DNA from: a virus
Virus record (IMG/VR): IMGVR_UViG_3300025138_000100
Location: 1-40,043 of that record
DNA: 40,043 bases
Strand: one strand, 5' to 3'
The notes below the pieces were generated by a model. It had not been told where the DNA came from, ran no database searches, and saw only the letters and a list, made by a program, of their open reading frames with translations. This document shows, in pieces, positions 22,816 to 32,507 of the stretch (positions within the stretch are counted from its first letter, which is position 1; each line of letters opens with the position of its first letter). A program made the translations under genes and the position numbers.

Positions 22816-25800
22816 CTAATCTGCGTTTTCTGTTATTGTTAATGTAATTTCTGTGAACCCACCAGTATCGCTTGTTACAGTCCCTTGACCTATACCTTGC
22901 ACTGCAAATTCATTTGTGTCTATTGATTTAACACCTGTTGTTGATACTCCTTCTATGAAGTTAAACCATTTGTTTTCTTTGTCTTTAAACTCAGTAACAA
23001 CACCTTCTTGTAAATCTGTTGTTATACTTTTGTTGTACCAACCTTGAAGAGATTGATTATTATAGTATTCATTATCATTTAAAGTTGCTTTCCAATAAGC
23101 TTGAGTACCTTCATAGTTTAATGTTCTAAAAGTTTTCACCGAGGCTGGTTGATCGTTAAATATAAACTTAATCATTGGTTCTGTAAAAGTACCATAAAAA
23201 GTAGACATTAAGTCTACACCATAAGTAACAACACCATGCTCGTACATATCCCCACCTTTAAAAGTGTAATACGTGTTGTTAAGTGAAGCACCTGATTCTG
23301 GTATAAAAGATTTTCTCGATGTCCAACCCGTAACTTTCTCACTAAACGATATAGTTGTATCACCAAAATCTCTGTGAAGATCACTAACTTGACTACTATC
23401 TTTTATAGTTAAGTTATATAACTTTCTATTTTCATCATAAGATCCTATTATTTTGTCTGAGCTAGCAGTGTTTAGTTTGTCAGAAAAGTAATCAACAGTG
23501 CCATGATCAGATATAGGTGTTATACCATCTCTTGATAATCTAATAACAGCTCCTCTTGATTTGTCTGTAAAGTATGCTTGATATCCGTAAGCAGCAAAAG
23601 ACTCTGGGTTTGAAGATATACCAAATTCACCAACATAAGGAGTTGATTGACCTAGAAACCTATTAGAAGCTACAAGGTTAGCGCTTCCATCGGCATTAAA
23701 TAAAGCATCTTTATCACACAGTATTCTTATACACTTATCTTGACATAATGTTATTAAGTTAGTGTCTCTTGCGTGAAGCTTTTGTATACTACCATAACTT
23801 GGATCAATGTCTTTTGTTATAGCTTCTGCCATTATAAACTGGTTAAGTTGATTCACGCTTGAGTTAGAGTTGTATAAACCTGAAAATATTAACCCATTAG
23901 TCTTATACTCTCTAGCATAAGGTTCTGCTAATACTGTAGAAACTTTAGGCCCTTTATCTATCATAACAGCGTTGAAATCATCTCTTATTCTGTTTGATTC
24001 AACTCCGTTACCAAAAGAGTAACAGTTAAACCAACCTAGTGTTTGTTGGCTACCGTGACTACTTGATACCGTGTATGCATTACTAGCCTCGTTATAAAGA
24101 TCAAGCCCAATATCTTCTAAGGGTTCTGTCTCAAATATAGCTGGGTTTTTACTTCTTTCAGCATCCAACTCATCGTCGCTGAATTGTTCTAGTATTTCTA
24201 AAGGAGTTTTTATAGCTAGAGACTTTCTACCTGTAGAACCTTTATCACCAAACTCAGCAAAATTAGTACCGTTAATAGTGCTATTTTCATCTTCAGGTGC
24301 CCAACCAACTGGTTGATCAAGATCTAATGTCCACCTAATAACTCTCATACTACCAAACTTACCTGTCGCTATAGCATTTCTATCATAAGCAACACAGTGA
24401 TTTCTTCTCCACCTTTTTATCGTATAAACAGTTGCGTTAGGATCATCTGTTAATCTAAGTAAAGCGCCTGGTGTTTGGAAAGCTTTAACTATAGGTGCAA
24501 ATTGAGGTCGTTCAGTTGTTTCAAAATCGTTCCATCTTTTTTGCCATGCATTTCTATCGTTACCTTTCCACCAGTGATAAGCAATTTCAACTTTATTTTC
24601 ACCAGCTCTCCAACCAACACCAGTAGTATTTGCGGACCCATTGTTAGCCCAGTTTTTTCTCATTGTTCCAGTACCACCAGCGTCTTTGTTTTTATCTACT
24701 TTTGTTCTATCTATATACCAACCACCTTGTTCAGTGTTGTTTCCTTTAGATGTATTTCTCCACCAATCCATATCTTTCGACGTATCGTGGTGTTGCCAAA
24801 GCTCAAGACTTTGTATAATTTTATAATTCTCTTCGTTAGCTTTAGATAGTATTGCAGACTCTAATATTGAATCTTTGTTTAGTTTAGCAAAAAACCTACC
24901 TTGATATTCTGGTTTTCTTACTGTTTGCTTTTGATAAAACTCTACACTTAAACCTTGTAATGTTGTACTTTCAGTAACGCTACCAAGCCAATCGGCATCT
25001 GCTTCTTTAAAAATTCCTTTTATTTCTATTTTATATGCTCCACTACTACCAGCGCTTTGACCACCGGCGTAATTACCAGATGTTCCACTACCTAAAAAAG
25101 AAATGTTAGCAACATCATACTTATCTGTTTCTCTTGTTCCGCTAAATATTCTACATACAAGATTTGACTGGGTATGAAGAGCCATTTGTTGAACATTTGT
25201 GTTATTATAGGTTGGATCTGCAGAACCAAACCTAGCTTCCCACTCTGTAGAGTCAATAGAAAAATGACCTGTATTTGACGAAGGATAACCTATTGCTAAG
25301 AATAGTTGACCATTATCAGTTCTAGAAGGTAAAACACCTTGGCTAACATCTTGTATTCTTATATAATCAGGGACATCGTTTGAAACTGCTAAAACTTTAT
25401 ACCTAGCCTCATCAACAATAGCAGCGTCATCATTGTGACCTTTTTTAAGTATTAAAAACCTATCCTCATGAACTTTGTTTCTTTCAGAGGAAGGAAACGA
25501 TATCCAAGCGTTACCATCTTCAGCTTCATAATGTCTATCCATAGCAACATTATAATACTCGTTAGATGTTTCTTTAATAAAATATTTATATGAAGTTGCC
25601 CACGCGGGTGGTGGACTGATAACTTTTATTTTAATGTTATTGTATAAAGCAGCTTGTGACTTGTCTAAAATAACAGAACCAGTGTTTGCGTCTGTAAATA
25701 CAGGTGTTTCTCTACCAAAAGCATCTCTATAAACAATACCTACTTGATAAGTTCTTAATGTTTTTATAGATTTACCTGGGAATCTTGGTGTTACAGCTGT

Positions 25801-27261
25801 GCTTCCACCAATAACAACCTCAAACTTAACGCTAACATTTTGGTAGTTAGAATCTTTCATGTCATAACCAGATTGATAGTTACCGTAAACTAATCTATTA
25901 CCTGTTATCTCTTGAGCTCTTGCCGCAACAGGAACGTTGTCCCAAGGTCTAAGTGATTGATTAGCCGGTATAACAGCGTGTATTATTTCCGATGTTATTT
26001 CTAGTTCGTCTGCTGTATACTCTGGATCAACATCACCATATTCTGATTTTATACTTTTAACCGTGTATACATTAGTATTGTTGCTTTCTTTATATAAAAT
26101 ATCTATTTCAACACAGTCTTTAGGTATGTCAGCCGTAACAAAATCAGATATTTTTAAAGATCTTATATTGTTTGTCATACCTAAGTTGTAACCTTTTTTA
26201 GCTTGATAATCAAACTCATCAGGCGAAAAAGCAACCTCGGAATAAGGACCAATAGCTGAGTATTGACCATCTTTTAATTTCCATCTGTATGCAAACCTAG
26301 GGAATTTAAACTCAAACATAGGTTTATCTTCTACTAAAACTATATTCCAATTTTGTTGTCCTTGTTCTATTTCTTCTGATATAGCATCTATACTTACTTT
26401 GAACACCATTGGTGATGTGCTGTAAGTTTGAACAACCCTTAGTCTAACCTCTTCAGCTGTTAGCCCAGCGTTACCAGTACCAGTTGCTGTTGCTTTTAAT
26501 TGATCACCAACTCTCCAGTCCATAACTTGAGATCCTAGTATTGTTATATTAAAAGGAGCTATAGTTGTTTCAACAGGAACTATATCACCAAAACTGTCTG
26601 TTGTAGTAAAACTATTATTCACTATTGGACCACCCATAGCTGTAAAAATACCCTCAACCACACCATCTCTTTTTGTATTACTAAAAGTAATTGTAGGTGC
26701 TGTCACAGGGTTTTTCTTTATAACTGTTACGTCTTCTAGACTAAAGTTTCCAGATATACCATCAATGTTGTATAGAGTTGTTGTTGTTGAGTAATTGACG
26801 CTACCTGATTTAAACCTAGATATATTAATCATTTTAGGTTCTGTTTGGCCGTCTGTCCAGAAGAGTAGTCCATCTATTGTGTTGATACCACAAATATAAA
26901 AAGATGTACTAAAGTTTAGTATTGCATCGGCCTCTGTAGCTGGGGCGTCAACAAGTACTGGTAGTATAGTGTTTTGTTTAGGATCATACTCAATAATAGC
27001 ATCAATAAGCGTTCCAGTAACAAACCAGTATACCTTGTCATTGATGTGATCTACATAAGAACCAATACACTCAGCACCAGGTATGTTAAGATCAGCAATG
27101 ATCCTATTACCAGCGACAGTTTGTAAAGATCCAACATCATCACCTTGTGATGAAGCTATCTCTAAATTTAAAGCATCTCTGTATTCACCTTTCTGAATTA
27201 ATCTTTCGTCTAGGTCTTTGTTAATTTTCCCAGCTCGAAAATGATTTTTAATTTCCGGCAT
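22816..27261 (-). CDS. Large tail protein, tail nozzle / T7 gp12-like candidate (1481 aa)
   Basis: The protein opens with NHFRAGKINKDLDERLIQKG, then EYRDALNLEIASSQGDDVG, LQTVAGNRII and an IGSYVDHINDKVYWFVTG strand. This is the pattern of the beta-propeller start of podoviral tail nozzle proteins (T7 gp12 type), where an early 'gene product name plus NG-type turn' is followed by WF strands. The chain is much longer than T7 gp12 (about 794 aa), so extra domains are inserted; later parts are rich in Trp, Tyr, Asn and Gly, as in exposed tail proteins. It follows two connector-like genes at 3-4 nt spacing. The similarity is by pattern and gene order only. Confidence 0.6.
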   Translation of the reverse strand: MPEIKNHFRAGKINKDLDERLIQKGEYRDALNLEIASSQGDDVGSLQTVAGNRIIADLNIPGAECIGSYVDHINDKVYWFVTGTLIDAIIEYDPKQNTILPVLVDAPATEADAILNFSTSFYICGINTIDGLLFWTDGQTEPKMINISRFKSGSVNYSTTTTLYNIDGISGNFSLEDVTVIKKNPVTAPTITFSNTKRDGVVEGIFTAMGGPIVNNSFTTTDSFGDIVPVETTIAPFNITILGSQVMDWRVGDQLKATATGTGNAGLTAEEVRLRVVQTYSTSPMVFKVSIDAISEEIEQGQQNWNIVLVEDKPMFEFKFPRFAYRWKLKDGQYSAIGPYSEVAFSPDEFDYQAKKGYNLGMTNNIRSLKISDFVTADIPKDCVEIDILYKESNNTNVYTVKSIKSEYGDVDPEYTADELEITSEIIHAVIPANQSLRPWDNVPVAARAQEITGNRLVYGNYQSGYDMKDSNYQNVSVKFEVVIGGSTAVTPRFPGKSIKTLRTYQVGIVYRDAFGRETPVFTDANTGSVILDKSQAALYNNIKIKVISPPPAWATSYKYFIKETSNEYYNVAMDRHYEAEDGNAWISFPSSERNKVHEDRFLILKKGHNDDAAIVDEARYKVLAVSNDVPDYIRIQDVSQGVLPSRTDNGQLFLAIGYPSSNTGHFSIDSTEWEARFGSADPTYNNTNVQQMALHTQSNLVCRIFSGTRETDKYDVANISFLGSGTSGNYAGGQSAGSSGAYKIEIKGIFKEADADWLGSVTESTTLQGLSVEFYQKQTVRKPEYQGRFFAKLNKDSILESAILSKANEENYKIIQSLELWQHHDTSKDMDWWRNTSKGNNTEQGGWYIDRTKVDKNKDAGGTGTMRKNWANNGSANTTGVGWRAGENKVEIAYHWWKGNDRNAWQKRWNDFETTERPQFAPIVKAFQTPGALLRLTDDPNATVYTIKRWRRNHCVAYDRNAIATGKFGSMRVIRWTLDLDQPVGWAPEDENSTINGTNFAEFGDKGSTGRKSLAIKTPLEILEQFSDDELDAERSKNPAIFETEPLEDIGLDLYNEASNAYTVSSSHGSQQTLGWFNCYSFGNGVESNRIRDDFNAVMIDKGPKVSTVLAEPYAREYKTNGLIFSGLYNSNSSVNQLNQFIMAEAITKDIDPSYGSIQKLHARDTNLITLCQDKCIRILCDKDALFNADGSANLVASNRFLGQSTPYVGEFGISSNPESFAAYGYQAYFTDKSRGAVIRLSRDGITPISDHGTVDYFSDKLNTASSDKIIGSYDENRKLYNLTIKDSSQVSDLHRDFGDTTISFSEKVTGWTSRKSFIPESGASLNNTYYTFKGGDMYEHGVVTYGVDLMSTFYGTFTEPMIKFIFNDQPASVKTFRTLNYEGTQAYWKATLNDNEYYNNQSLQGWYNKSITTDLQEGVVTEFKDKENKWFNFIEGVSTTGVKSIDTNEFAVQGIGQGTVTSDTGGFTEITLTITENAD

Positions 27262-27264
27262 ACT

Positions 27265-28170
27265 CTAGTGTTTTATTTGTTTAGATTTGTTTCTCATTAT
27301 CTGAGTAATCTCCTCTAATTTTATATTTGATAGTCTTAGTTTAGCAGTTCTTATAGCAGCTTTTCTTTCTTTCTTGTATCTTGCTACTACGTATTCTTGT
27401 ACGTTTGATCTAGTTGACAGAACAGCATAAGCTATTGATTTGTACATTGCCTCTTCAGCAAACTTATGCACAATCATCTCAGCGTCAGTTCCTAAACCGT
27501 CACTTATATATTTCAATGTTATTGTTTTACCAGCTAAGTCTGAGCTAAAATGTATACGACCAAATCTTGGGTCTATATAAAATACACCGTTGCTTTGAGC
27601 ATTTTCAGGTGTTAAACCGTATCTTCTACCTTCAACATAAACATTTTCTAAATCTCCGTCATCATTATCTGCGTTGTTAGCATTAGCTACATTTTGAAAC
27701 TGTGTCCATGTATCAGACACTAATGGGTCAACTAAATTACCACTACTATCAAAAGTGTAGTCTAAGTTTCCAGCTTGAGTTATCTGTTGTGGGTTACTTG
27801 TTTTTATAGCGGGATATATAACATGCTCTATACCAGAGTTATCTTTCCATGTTAGCTTAACGTAGTTAACATAATCATGAGGTAAAACCATTAGTAAACT
27901 TGGTGGTAATTCTATTTCTTGAGACTTAGTAGATTTAAACGTGTCATAAGTTAATTCCTGTATTGATCTTTGAGCGTGAAAAGCTATGTCAGCTCTTTTT
28001 ATTTTTGGTATTAACTTGTCTTGACCAACGTAAGATATTATAAAGTTGTTTATTATATCTTGAAGCGTTATAAATTGATAGTTACCATAAACAGCTAAAT
28101 CATCAGCAGTGTTAAAACTGCCATCGGCTCCCTCGTAATAATTCTGTTGTGTTCCGTTAAATAGTGGCAT
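27265..28170 (-). CDS. Head-tail connector / tail tube-like protein (301 aa)
   Basis: After a Gly/Asn-rich start (NGTQQNYYEGADGSFNTADD) the sequence gives a helical segment DIINNFIISYVGQDKLIPKI and then KRADIAFHAQRSIQELTYDT, which resembles the helical core of gp6/gp11-type adaptors. A beta part follows (LPHDYVNYVKLTWKD) and a long basic helix (YKKERKAAIRTAKLRLSNIK) closes the protein. Genes with this layout sit between capsid and tail nozzle in short-tailed phages. It is 3 nt from its neighbours on both sides. Assignment is by context and fold pattern. Confidence 0.55.
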   Translation of the reverse strand: MPLFNGTQQNYYEGADGSFNTADDLAVYGNYQFITLQDIINNFIISYVGQDKLIPKIKRADIAFHAQRSIQELTYDTFKSTKSQEIELPPSLLMVLPHDYVNYVKLTWKDNSGIEHVIYPAIKTSNPQQITQAGNLDYTFDSSGNLVDPLVSDTWTQFQNVANANNADNDDGDLENVYVEGRRYGLTPENAQSNGVFYIDPRFGRIHFSSDLAGKTITLKYISDGLGTDAEMIVHKFAEEAMYKSIAYAVLSTRSNVQEYVVARYKKERKAAIRTAKLRLSNIKLEEITQIMRNKSKQIKH

Positions 28171-28173
28171 AGT

Positions 28174-28887
28174 TTATTTGTTTTCTTGTTGTATGTTCTG
28201 TGCTTCTTCTTGGCTTGCAAACTGAGTTAGCATAGGATCTTTTAATGAGATACCAGCTAATTCTAATATTTTCATAACTAATTCTGATTCTTCAGACTGA
28301 TGTAATTGGAAGTTTGTTGAGGTTGTACTATTATATAAGGCTTGATTATTAACTACTGTATAACCCCAAACAGCTGTTACAGGTCTAGCTATATAGTTAC
28401 ACACTACGCCCTCGGTTATACTACTTGGATAAACAATTATATTGTTATCTCCATTAGCTGTACTTTGTGATCTAACATACATTGGCCTAGAAAAGGTTGG
28501 TGTTGTTAAAGGTGAGTTAATTAAATGATGTATTTCATTTTGCTTGATTTTTTCAATTTCATAATAAGTACCAAGCTTTAAAAAATATAGTTCACCCATT
28601 CTGTAATGAGTGGGTAAAGTACCGTTTGAACCAGACATAGTCACTGTTTGTCTATACCTTTCAAACACGTCTACTTTTTCTTGTAACAAATCTAACATAT
28701 CTGAATACGTTGTATCGTTACCTGGCATTTTACCAAATTGGTTTATGTCATAAAAGTATTGCTCAAATATATCCATCTGAGCTTGATTAGCAAATAAGTT
28801 AAACTCTTGTGGTGTTACATAACCTCTTTGTTCTTTATTTGCCGCAGCTAATACTCTTTGATATACTGTGTCTATATTTACCGCCAT
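28174..28887 (-). CDS. Head-tail adaptor-like structural protein (237 aa)
   Basis: The N-terminal half is helical (TVYQRVLAAANKEQRGYVTP, EFNLFANQAQMDIFEQYFYD), followed by beta strands around LPTHYRMGELYFLKLG and NNIIVYPSSITEGVVCNYIA, ending in another helix (ESELVMKILELAGISL). This resembles T7 gp11-type (tail tube A) or gp8-adaptor proteins, where a helical bundle contacts the portal. The leader contains the hairpin described at 28900-28940. Position between capsid and tail genes supports a connector role; homology is not certain. Confidence 0.55.
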   Translation of the reverse strand: MAVNIDTVYQRVLAAANKEQRGYVTPQEFNLFANQAQMDIFEQYFYDINQFGKMPGNDTTYSDMLDLLQEKVDVFERYRQTVTMSGSNGTLPTHYRMGELYFLKLGTYYEIEKIKQNEIHHLINSPLTTPTFSRPMYVRSQSTANGDNNIIVYPSSITEGVVCNYIARPVTAVWGYTVVNNQALYNSTTSTNFQLHQSEESELVMKILELAGISLKDPMLTQFASQEEAQNIQQENK

Positions 28888-28899
28888 AATTTTTTATTG

Positions 28900-28940
28900 T
28901 TGTAGTTTGCAATCGCCCCGTAGAGCGACTGCATCTACAA
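28900..28940 (-). promoter_or_regulatory. Long two-part hairpin in the gap upstream of the 237-aa adaptor gene
   Basis: On the minus strand a 6-bp outer stem (TTGTAG with CTACAA) and a 9-bp inner stem (TGCAGTCGC with GCGATTGCA, one G-T wobble) enclose an 8-nt loop TCTACGGG, separated by a small A/AA internal loop. It begins 5 nt after the stop of the 254-aa gene and ends 12 nt before the next ATG. No T-run follows, so it is not a classical terminator; RNA processing, 3'-end protection or control of the next start are possible. Confidence 0.75.
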
Positions 28941-28945
28941 ATTGA

Positions 28946-29710
28946 TTATTTAGTTTTTACTTTTTTTGTCATTGCTTTATAAACATCCATACCTTCATCT
29001 GTCTTAAACCACGCAGCTAATGCTGAGTAAGGGTGCTCGTCGAAAGGAACAGTAAATAGTTTACGTTTTTCTTTACCAGCTGTAAATACTCTTTGGTCTG
29101 CTGATAGTTGTAGTATTCCAGCTTCAACTGCTTTGACACCAAAGTTTCTTAATTCTATTGAATCGTCATTACATAGCTCTAAGAAGTATACAGGGTTAGT
29201 TTTAGCAAATAGTACCACGTCTCTTTTAACTTCCTTAGAAGTCATCTTAGACACTTTACTACCTTGTTCTACTCTTAGTATTGATTCTGCCATTTCTATA
29301 TCCAGTGATACAGCTATGTTTAAAGCTTCAACTTCTAACTCAATAAAGTCTAAGTCTATTTCAGCTCTTCTTACTTCATCTTTTTCTGTATAAAGCAAAT
29401 CTTTCATAGGGTGATATAAAGAAAGTAATTTTTGTAATGATTGTAATTCTTTCTTTACAACTAACGCGCCGTTTCTAAAAACTATATGACCAAGTGTTAC
29501 AACTCCAGTTTGTTCATCAACAATTGGTGATCTTTGGTTTGTTGCATACCTTAACTCTCTTTGATAACCTTTGTCTGGATCTAACCATAATAAAGGTTTT
29601 CTTTGAGTGTGTCTTGATGGTAGTTTAGATACTATTGGCGTGTCTTTTCCTTTTAGAACGTAAGTTCTGTCTTTTACCTCCCATTTAGGAGATGTTTTTT
29701 TATTTTCCAT
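28946..29710 (-). CDS. Structural-block protein downstream of the capsid gene (254 aa)
   Basis: The sequence is hydrophilic, with a basic start (ENKKTSPKWEVKDRTYVLKG), a central long helix (EVRRAEIDLDFIELEVEALN) and a Lys-rich end. Motifs such as LWLDPDKGYQRELRYATNQ and IVFRNGALVVKKELQ are not assigned to a family. The gene starts with the same 27-nt leader-plus-start sequence as the scaffold gene and is separated from the capsid gene by a hairpin. It may be under its own promoter or strong translation signal. Position suggests a head-completion or virion-associated protein. Confidence 0.6.
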   Translation of the reverse strand: MENKKTSPKWEVKDRTYVLKGKDTPIVSKLPSRHTQRKPLLWLDPDKGYQRELRYATNQRSPIVDEQTGVVTLGHIVFRNGALVVKKELQSLQKLLSLYHPMKDLLYTEKDEVRRAEIDLDFIELEVEALNIAVSLDIEMAESILRVEQGSKVSKMTSKEVKRDVVLFAKTNPVYFLELCNDDSIELRNFGVKAVEAGILQLSADQRVFTAGKEKRKLFTVPFDEHPYSALAAWFKTDEGMDVYKAMTKKVKTK

Positions 29711-29729
29711 AATATAATATAATTAAAAA
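29711..29729 (-). promoter_or_regulatory. A/T-rich leader upstream of the 254-aa gene (copy 1 of a repeat)
   Basis: On the minus strand the 19 nt TTTTTAATTATATTATATT lead directly into ATGGAAAA. The same 19 nt plus the first 8 nt of the gene are repeated without change before the scaffold gene at 32508-32526. It has no Shine-Dalgarno and could be a phage promoter -10 region, a translation enhancer, or both. Confidence 0.6.
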
Positions 29730-29737
29730 GTTAAAAT

Positions 29738-29769
29738 AAAAGTACCGAGGCCGAAGCCCCGGTTCTTTT
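29738..29769 (-). terminator. Hairpin with TTCG tetraloop after the major capsid gene
   Basis: On the minus strand an 8-bp stem (ACCGGGGC with GCCTCGGT, one G-T wobble) closes an extra-stable C(TTCG)G tetraloop. It is extended after one A-A mismatch by AAAAG paired with CTTTT. T-rich sequence follows (CTTTTATTTTAACTTTTT). It lies 11 nt after the capsid stop and before the leader of the 254-aa gene, so it is probably a terminator or attenuator that lowers expression past the capsid gene. Confidence 0.8.
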
Positions 29770-29780
29770 AAAAAGTAATA

Positions 29781-31238
29781 TTAAGCAGTTGTATTCTTAA
29801 GTAATACAAAGTTGTTTGCTGCTTGAACGCATAAACATCTTTCAGTTAAGAAGTTAACTACCATTTCATCTGCATCAGACGTGTAGTTTCCACCAACAGA
29901 TCCAGTGATCCAAGATTTCATCTTTCTGTCATCCGCTTCAGATTTTCTGTAACGTACGTGTAAGAATGGTCTTGAGATGTTTTTACCCATTGATTGATCG
30001 TAAACTGTTGAAGTTCCAGCAGGAACAATAACACCTTCGATATCTCCGAATAAACCTCTTGTTGTAGAATCATTTAAGTATTTCCAGTCAGTTTTGTAGA
30101 AGTCATAAGAACCTCTTCTGAAACCAGAGAAACCTAAATTAAGCGCCATGTCTTCAGCGTTGTTAAATACTCCGTAAGAAGCACCACCACCGAAAGCAGC
30201 GTTTTGTTGAGCTAGCATGTTATCAATAGATAGAGCTGTAGATCTGTCTAAGAACATCATGTTTTCTTCAATAGCACCTTGCTTGTCTAGTTCGTTTAAT
30301 ATAGTATCAAACTCAACTAAACCAGTGTTAACAACAGTTGAATCATGAGCGGCAGATCCAGTCCAAGCACCAATAGAATCGAAATCAGCATTGTTATATA
30401 CTAATCCTCTACCTTCTAAAGCAGCAAATAAACCTTCAGTACCTTGAACCGCGAAGTTCCCAGTACCAGCAAAGCTTGCTCCAGCAAGTTCACCTTCAAT
30501 CATAGCCATCTCCATTTGATCTTCAAATCTTAAACGAGCTTCATGCTCAGATTTTAAGTACCATAAGAAACCACCAGCTCCGTTTTCAGAAGTAACTTCA
30601 ACCCAACCGATTTGAGCAGTATCAGAACCATTAACTTGGTATCTGTCTCTCATTATGATTGGTCTGTTGCTAAACTGAGTGAATGAAGCATCAATTGAAC
30701 CAGCAACTCCACTAGATCCTTTTTTGTATTCAGTACCATAAACAAACAATTTAATGTTGTCAGAGTTTGTGAATGCAGAAAGATCTGCTGTAGCGTAAGG
30801 TGCAACTGTGATTACGTTTGCAGCTACTCCTACTACTAAACACTTAGCTGATACTGCAGCTTTAGCGATTATAATAGTATCGTGTAACTGTACTAAGTGT
30901 CCAGTTGGAACCGTTATTGTATTACCTGTGTTACTTAGAATCTCAACTTGGTTAGCTGTAGCGATTCCGTCATAAGCAACATGAATTCTACCTTGCTCAG
31001 ACCAAATTACTTGGTCAGATTGTAAAGGCATTTCAGCTCCTACCATTTTTAAGAAACCAGAAACTGTTCTGTTTCCGTATCTTTCTACTTCTTTCTCGTA
31101 GATTTCAGGTAAGAATTGTTGTGCGAAAGTTCCGCCTCCTGAAGCGGAGTCGAAGCTTAAATAGTTATCCCCCCAAAGCGTTTGCGTTGGTCGAGGAGTT
31201 AGGTGGGCTAACGCCGCACCTGAGGAATTAAAAGGCAT
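29781..31238 (-). CDS. Major capsid protein (485 aa)
   Basis: The gene follows portal and scaffold, the usual place of the major capsid protein. The sequence starts MPFNSSGAALAHLTPRPTQT, followed by QQFLPEIYEKEVERYGNRTV, a typical capsid N-arm and spine-helix type pattern. Later come long beta stretches rich in Ala, Gly, Val, and a C-terminal part with FLHVRYRKSEADDRKMKSW. Codon use is visibly more C-ending than in neighbouring genes (for example TTC, AAC, GAC), as expected for the most highly expressed gene. A hairpin with a TTCG loop follows directly. I cannot assign the fold by eye; an HK97-type fold is expected for a tailed phage. Confidence 0.85.
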   Translation of the reverse strand: MPFNSSGAALAHLTPRPTQTLWGDNYLSFDSASGGGTFAQQFLPEIYEKEVERYGNRTVSGFLKMVGAEMPLQSDQVIWSEQGRIHVAYDGIATANQVEILSNTGNTITVPTGHLVQLHDTIIIAKAAVSAKCLVVGVAANVITVAPYATADLSAFTNSDNIKLFVYGTEYKKGSSGVAGSIDASFTQFSNRPIIMRDRYQVNGSDTAQIGWVEVTSENGAGGFLWYLKSEHEARLRFEDQMEMAMIEGELAGASFAGTGNFAVQGTEGLFAALEGRGLVYNNADFDSIGAWTGSAAHDSTVVNTGLVEFDTILNELDKQGAIEENMMFLDRSTALSIDNMLAQQNAAFGGGASYGVFNNAEDMALNLGFSGFRRGSYDFYKTDWKYLNDSTTRGLFGDIEGVIVPAGTSTVYDQSMGKNISRPFLHVRYRKSEADDRKMKSWITGSVGGNYTSDADEMVVNFLTERCLCVQAANNFVLLKNTTA

Positions 31239-31259
31239 AATTTTTAATTTTTAAGTTAG

Positions 31260-32507
31260 TTAATTAATTTTGTTTGTGTTCATTTTTACTCGAAGTCTAG
31301 ATGAATTATCGCCTGTTATTGCTCTCACTTTTAAACCACCAGACTCAATAACATTATTGTGATTTTGTCTAGGGTCCATATTTACGTTCTTTGCTTTAGC
31401 TACACTATCTTTAATAGCATCTGCCTTGCCCTGTTCGTAAAAGTGATTTGCAATAGCATCAGAATTCATTGCTGTAAATAAGCCTTTGTGATAACCTTTA
31501 GCATCAGCCATTTCGTTATTTTTATTCAAGAACGTCTTGACAAAATTACTAATGTCGCTTTGGGTATCTTTAACTTTAGCCGAATCCTTAACGTTAAACC
31601 TAAATTTCTTTTCACCTACCTGATAATCAAAACCTTTGAAATCGTTGTTGAAAACTTGTTCAGTCTTCTTTTGAAAAGTTGTTTTTTGTTGTTCCGCTAT
31701 TTTCTGAGTTTCCTCAGACTCCTTGTTGTATCTATTAAAGAACTCTACTGCTTTCTGTTGCTCACCCGTGAGCTTTGAACCAGCTTTGATCTCTTCATAG
31801 TATTTAGACTTTTGCCCGTCTAAGTGGCTTTTAGCACTAGCAACTTGCTCTTTCAGTGCAATTTTTTTCTTTTTAATTGTTTTCTCATCATCAACATCTT
31901 CGTCATAAGAATATTCGTCTTCTATTAAGAAGTCTATTTCTTCGTTGTTTAAATGAGATTTAGTATTTTTGTAATACTCTTTCAATAAAGACTTATCATC
32001 ATGATTGCTAAAATCTGTGTTTAGCTTAACATAGTCTTCTAAACTACCGCCAGTGTCTTCCATAAAGTCTACAACTTTTTGTAGATTTTCAGGTAAAGCT
32101 TTTCCAGTCTCTTTAGATTCCATAACGGCTTCTTCAACCTCTTCAGCTAACTCTTCTGTTTGCTCTTTAACTTCTTCTTCAGTTATTTCTTCTAGTACTG
32201 GTGTTTCTGCTTCCTGTGTTTCGGCTTTCTTTGGTACTTCTTTTTGTTCTTGTGTGGTGTTGGCATCTTCATTGACTCCAACCACTCCGCTGTTGTCAAC
32301 GTTATCTTCTTTAGTTTCATCTGGTATTTTTACTTTTACTGGTTCTTCCGGTGACGTAATCTTATTAGGATTAACATCATCGATGTTTATTTTAGCTACG
32401 GTTTCTTGTTCGCTTGCTAGTTGTTTTGGTTTTTTTGCCTTTAGAGGAGTGTTTACAACTTCCTCAACGTTTTCTGGCGCTGCCACGTTTTCATTTGTGT
32501 TTTCCAT
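31260..32507 (-). CDS. Scaffolding protein (415 aa)
   Basis: The N-terminal half is strikingly acidic and low in complexity (EEITEEEVKEQTEELAEEVE; also NVEEVVNTPLKAKKPKQ), and the central part is charged helix (EKTIKKKKIALKEQVASAKS), with a basic C-terminal end (VRAITGDNSSRLRVKMNTNK). An acidic, helical protein with a basic C-terminus between portal and capsid genes is the standard profile of a scaffold that guides capsid assembly and is later released. The leader is the 27-nt repeat shared with the 254-aa gene. No protease gene is seen nearby. Confidence 0.75.
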   Translation of the reverse strand: MENTNENVAAPENVEEVVNTPLKAKKPKQLASEQETVAKINIDDVNPNKITSPEEPVKVKIPDETKEDNVDNSGVVGVNEDANTTQEQKEVPKKAETQEAETPVLEEITEEEVKEQTEELAEEVEEAVMESKETGKALPENLQKVVDFMEDTGGSLEDYVKLNTDFSNHDDKSLLKEYYKNTKSHLNNEEIDFLIEDEYSYDEDVDDEKTIKKKKIALKEQVASAKSHLDGQKSKYYEEIKAGSKLTGEQQKAVEFFNRYNKESEETQKIAEQQKTTFQKKTEQVFNNDFKGFDYQVGEKKFRFNVKDSAKVKDTQSDISNFVKTFLNKNNEMADAKGYHKGLFTAMNSDAIANHFYEQGKADAIKDSVAKAKNVNMDPRQNHNNVIESGGLKVRAITGDNSSRLRVKMNTNKIN

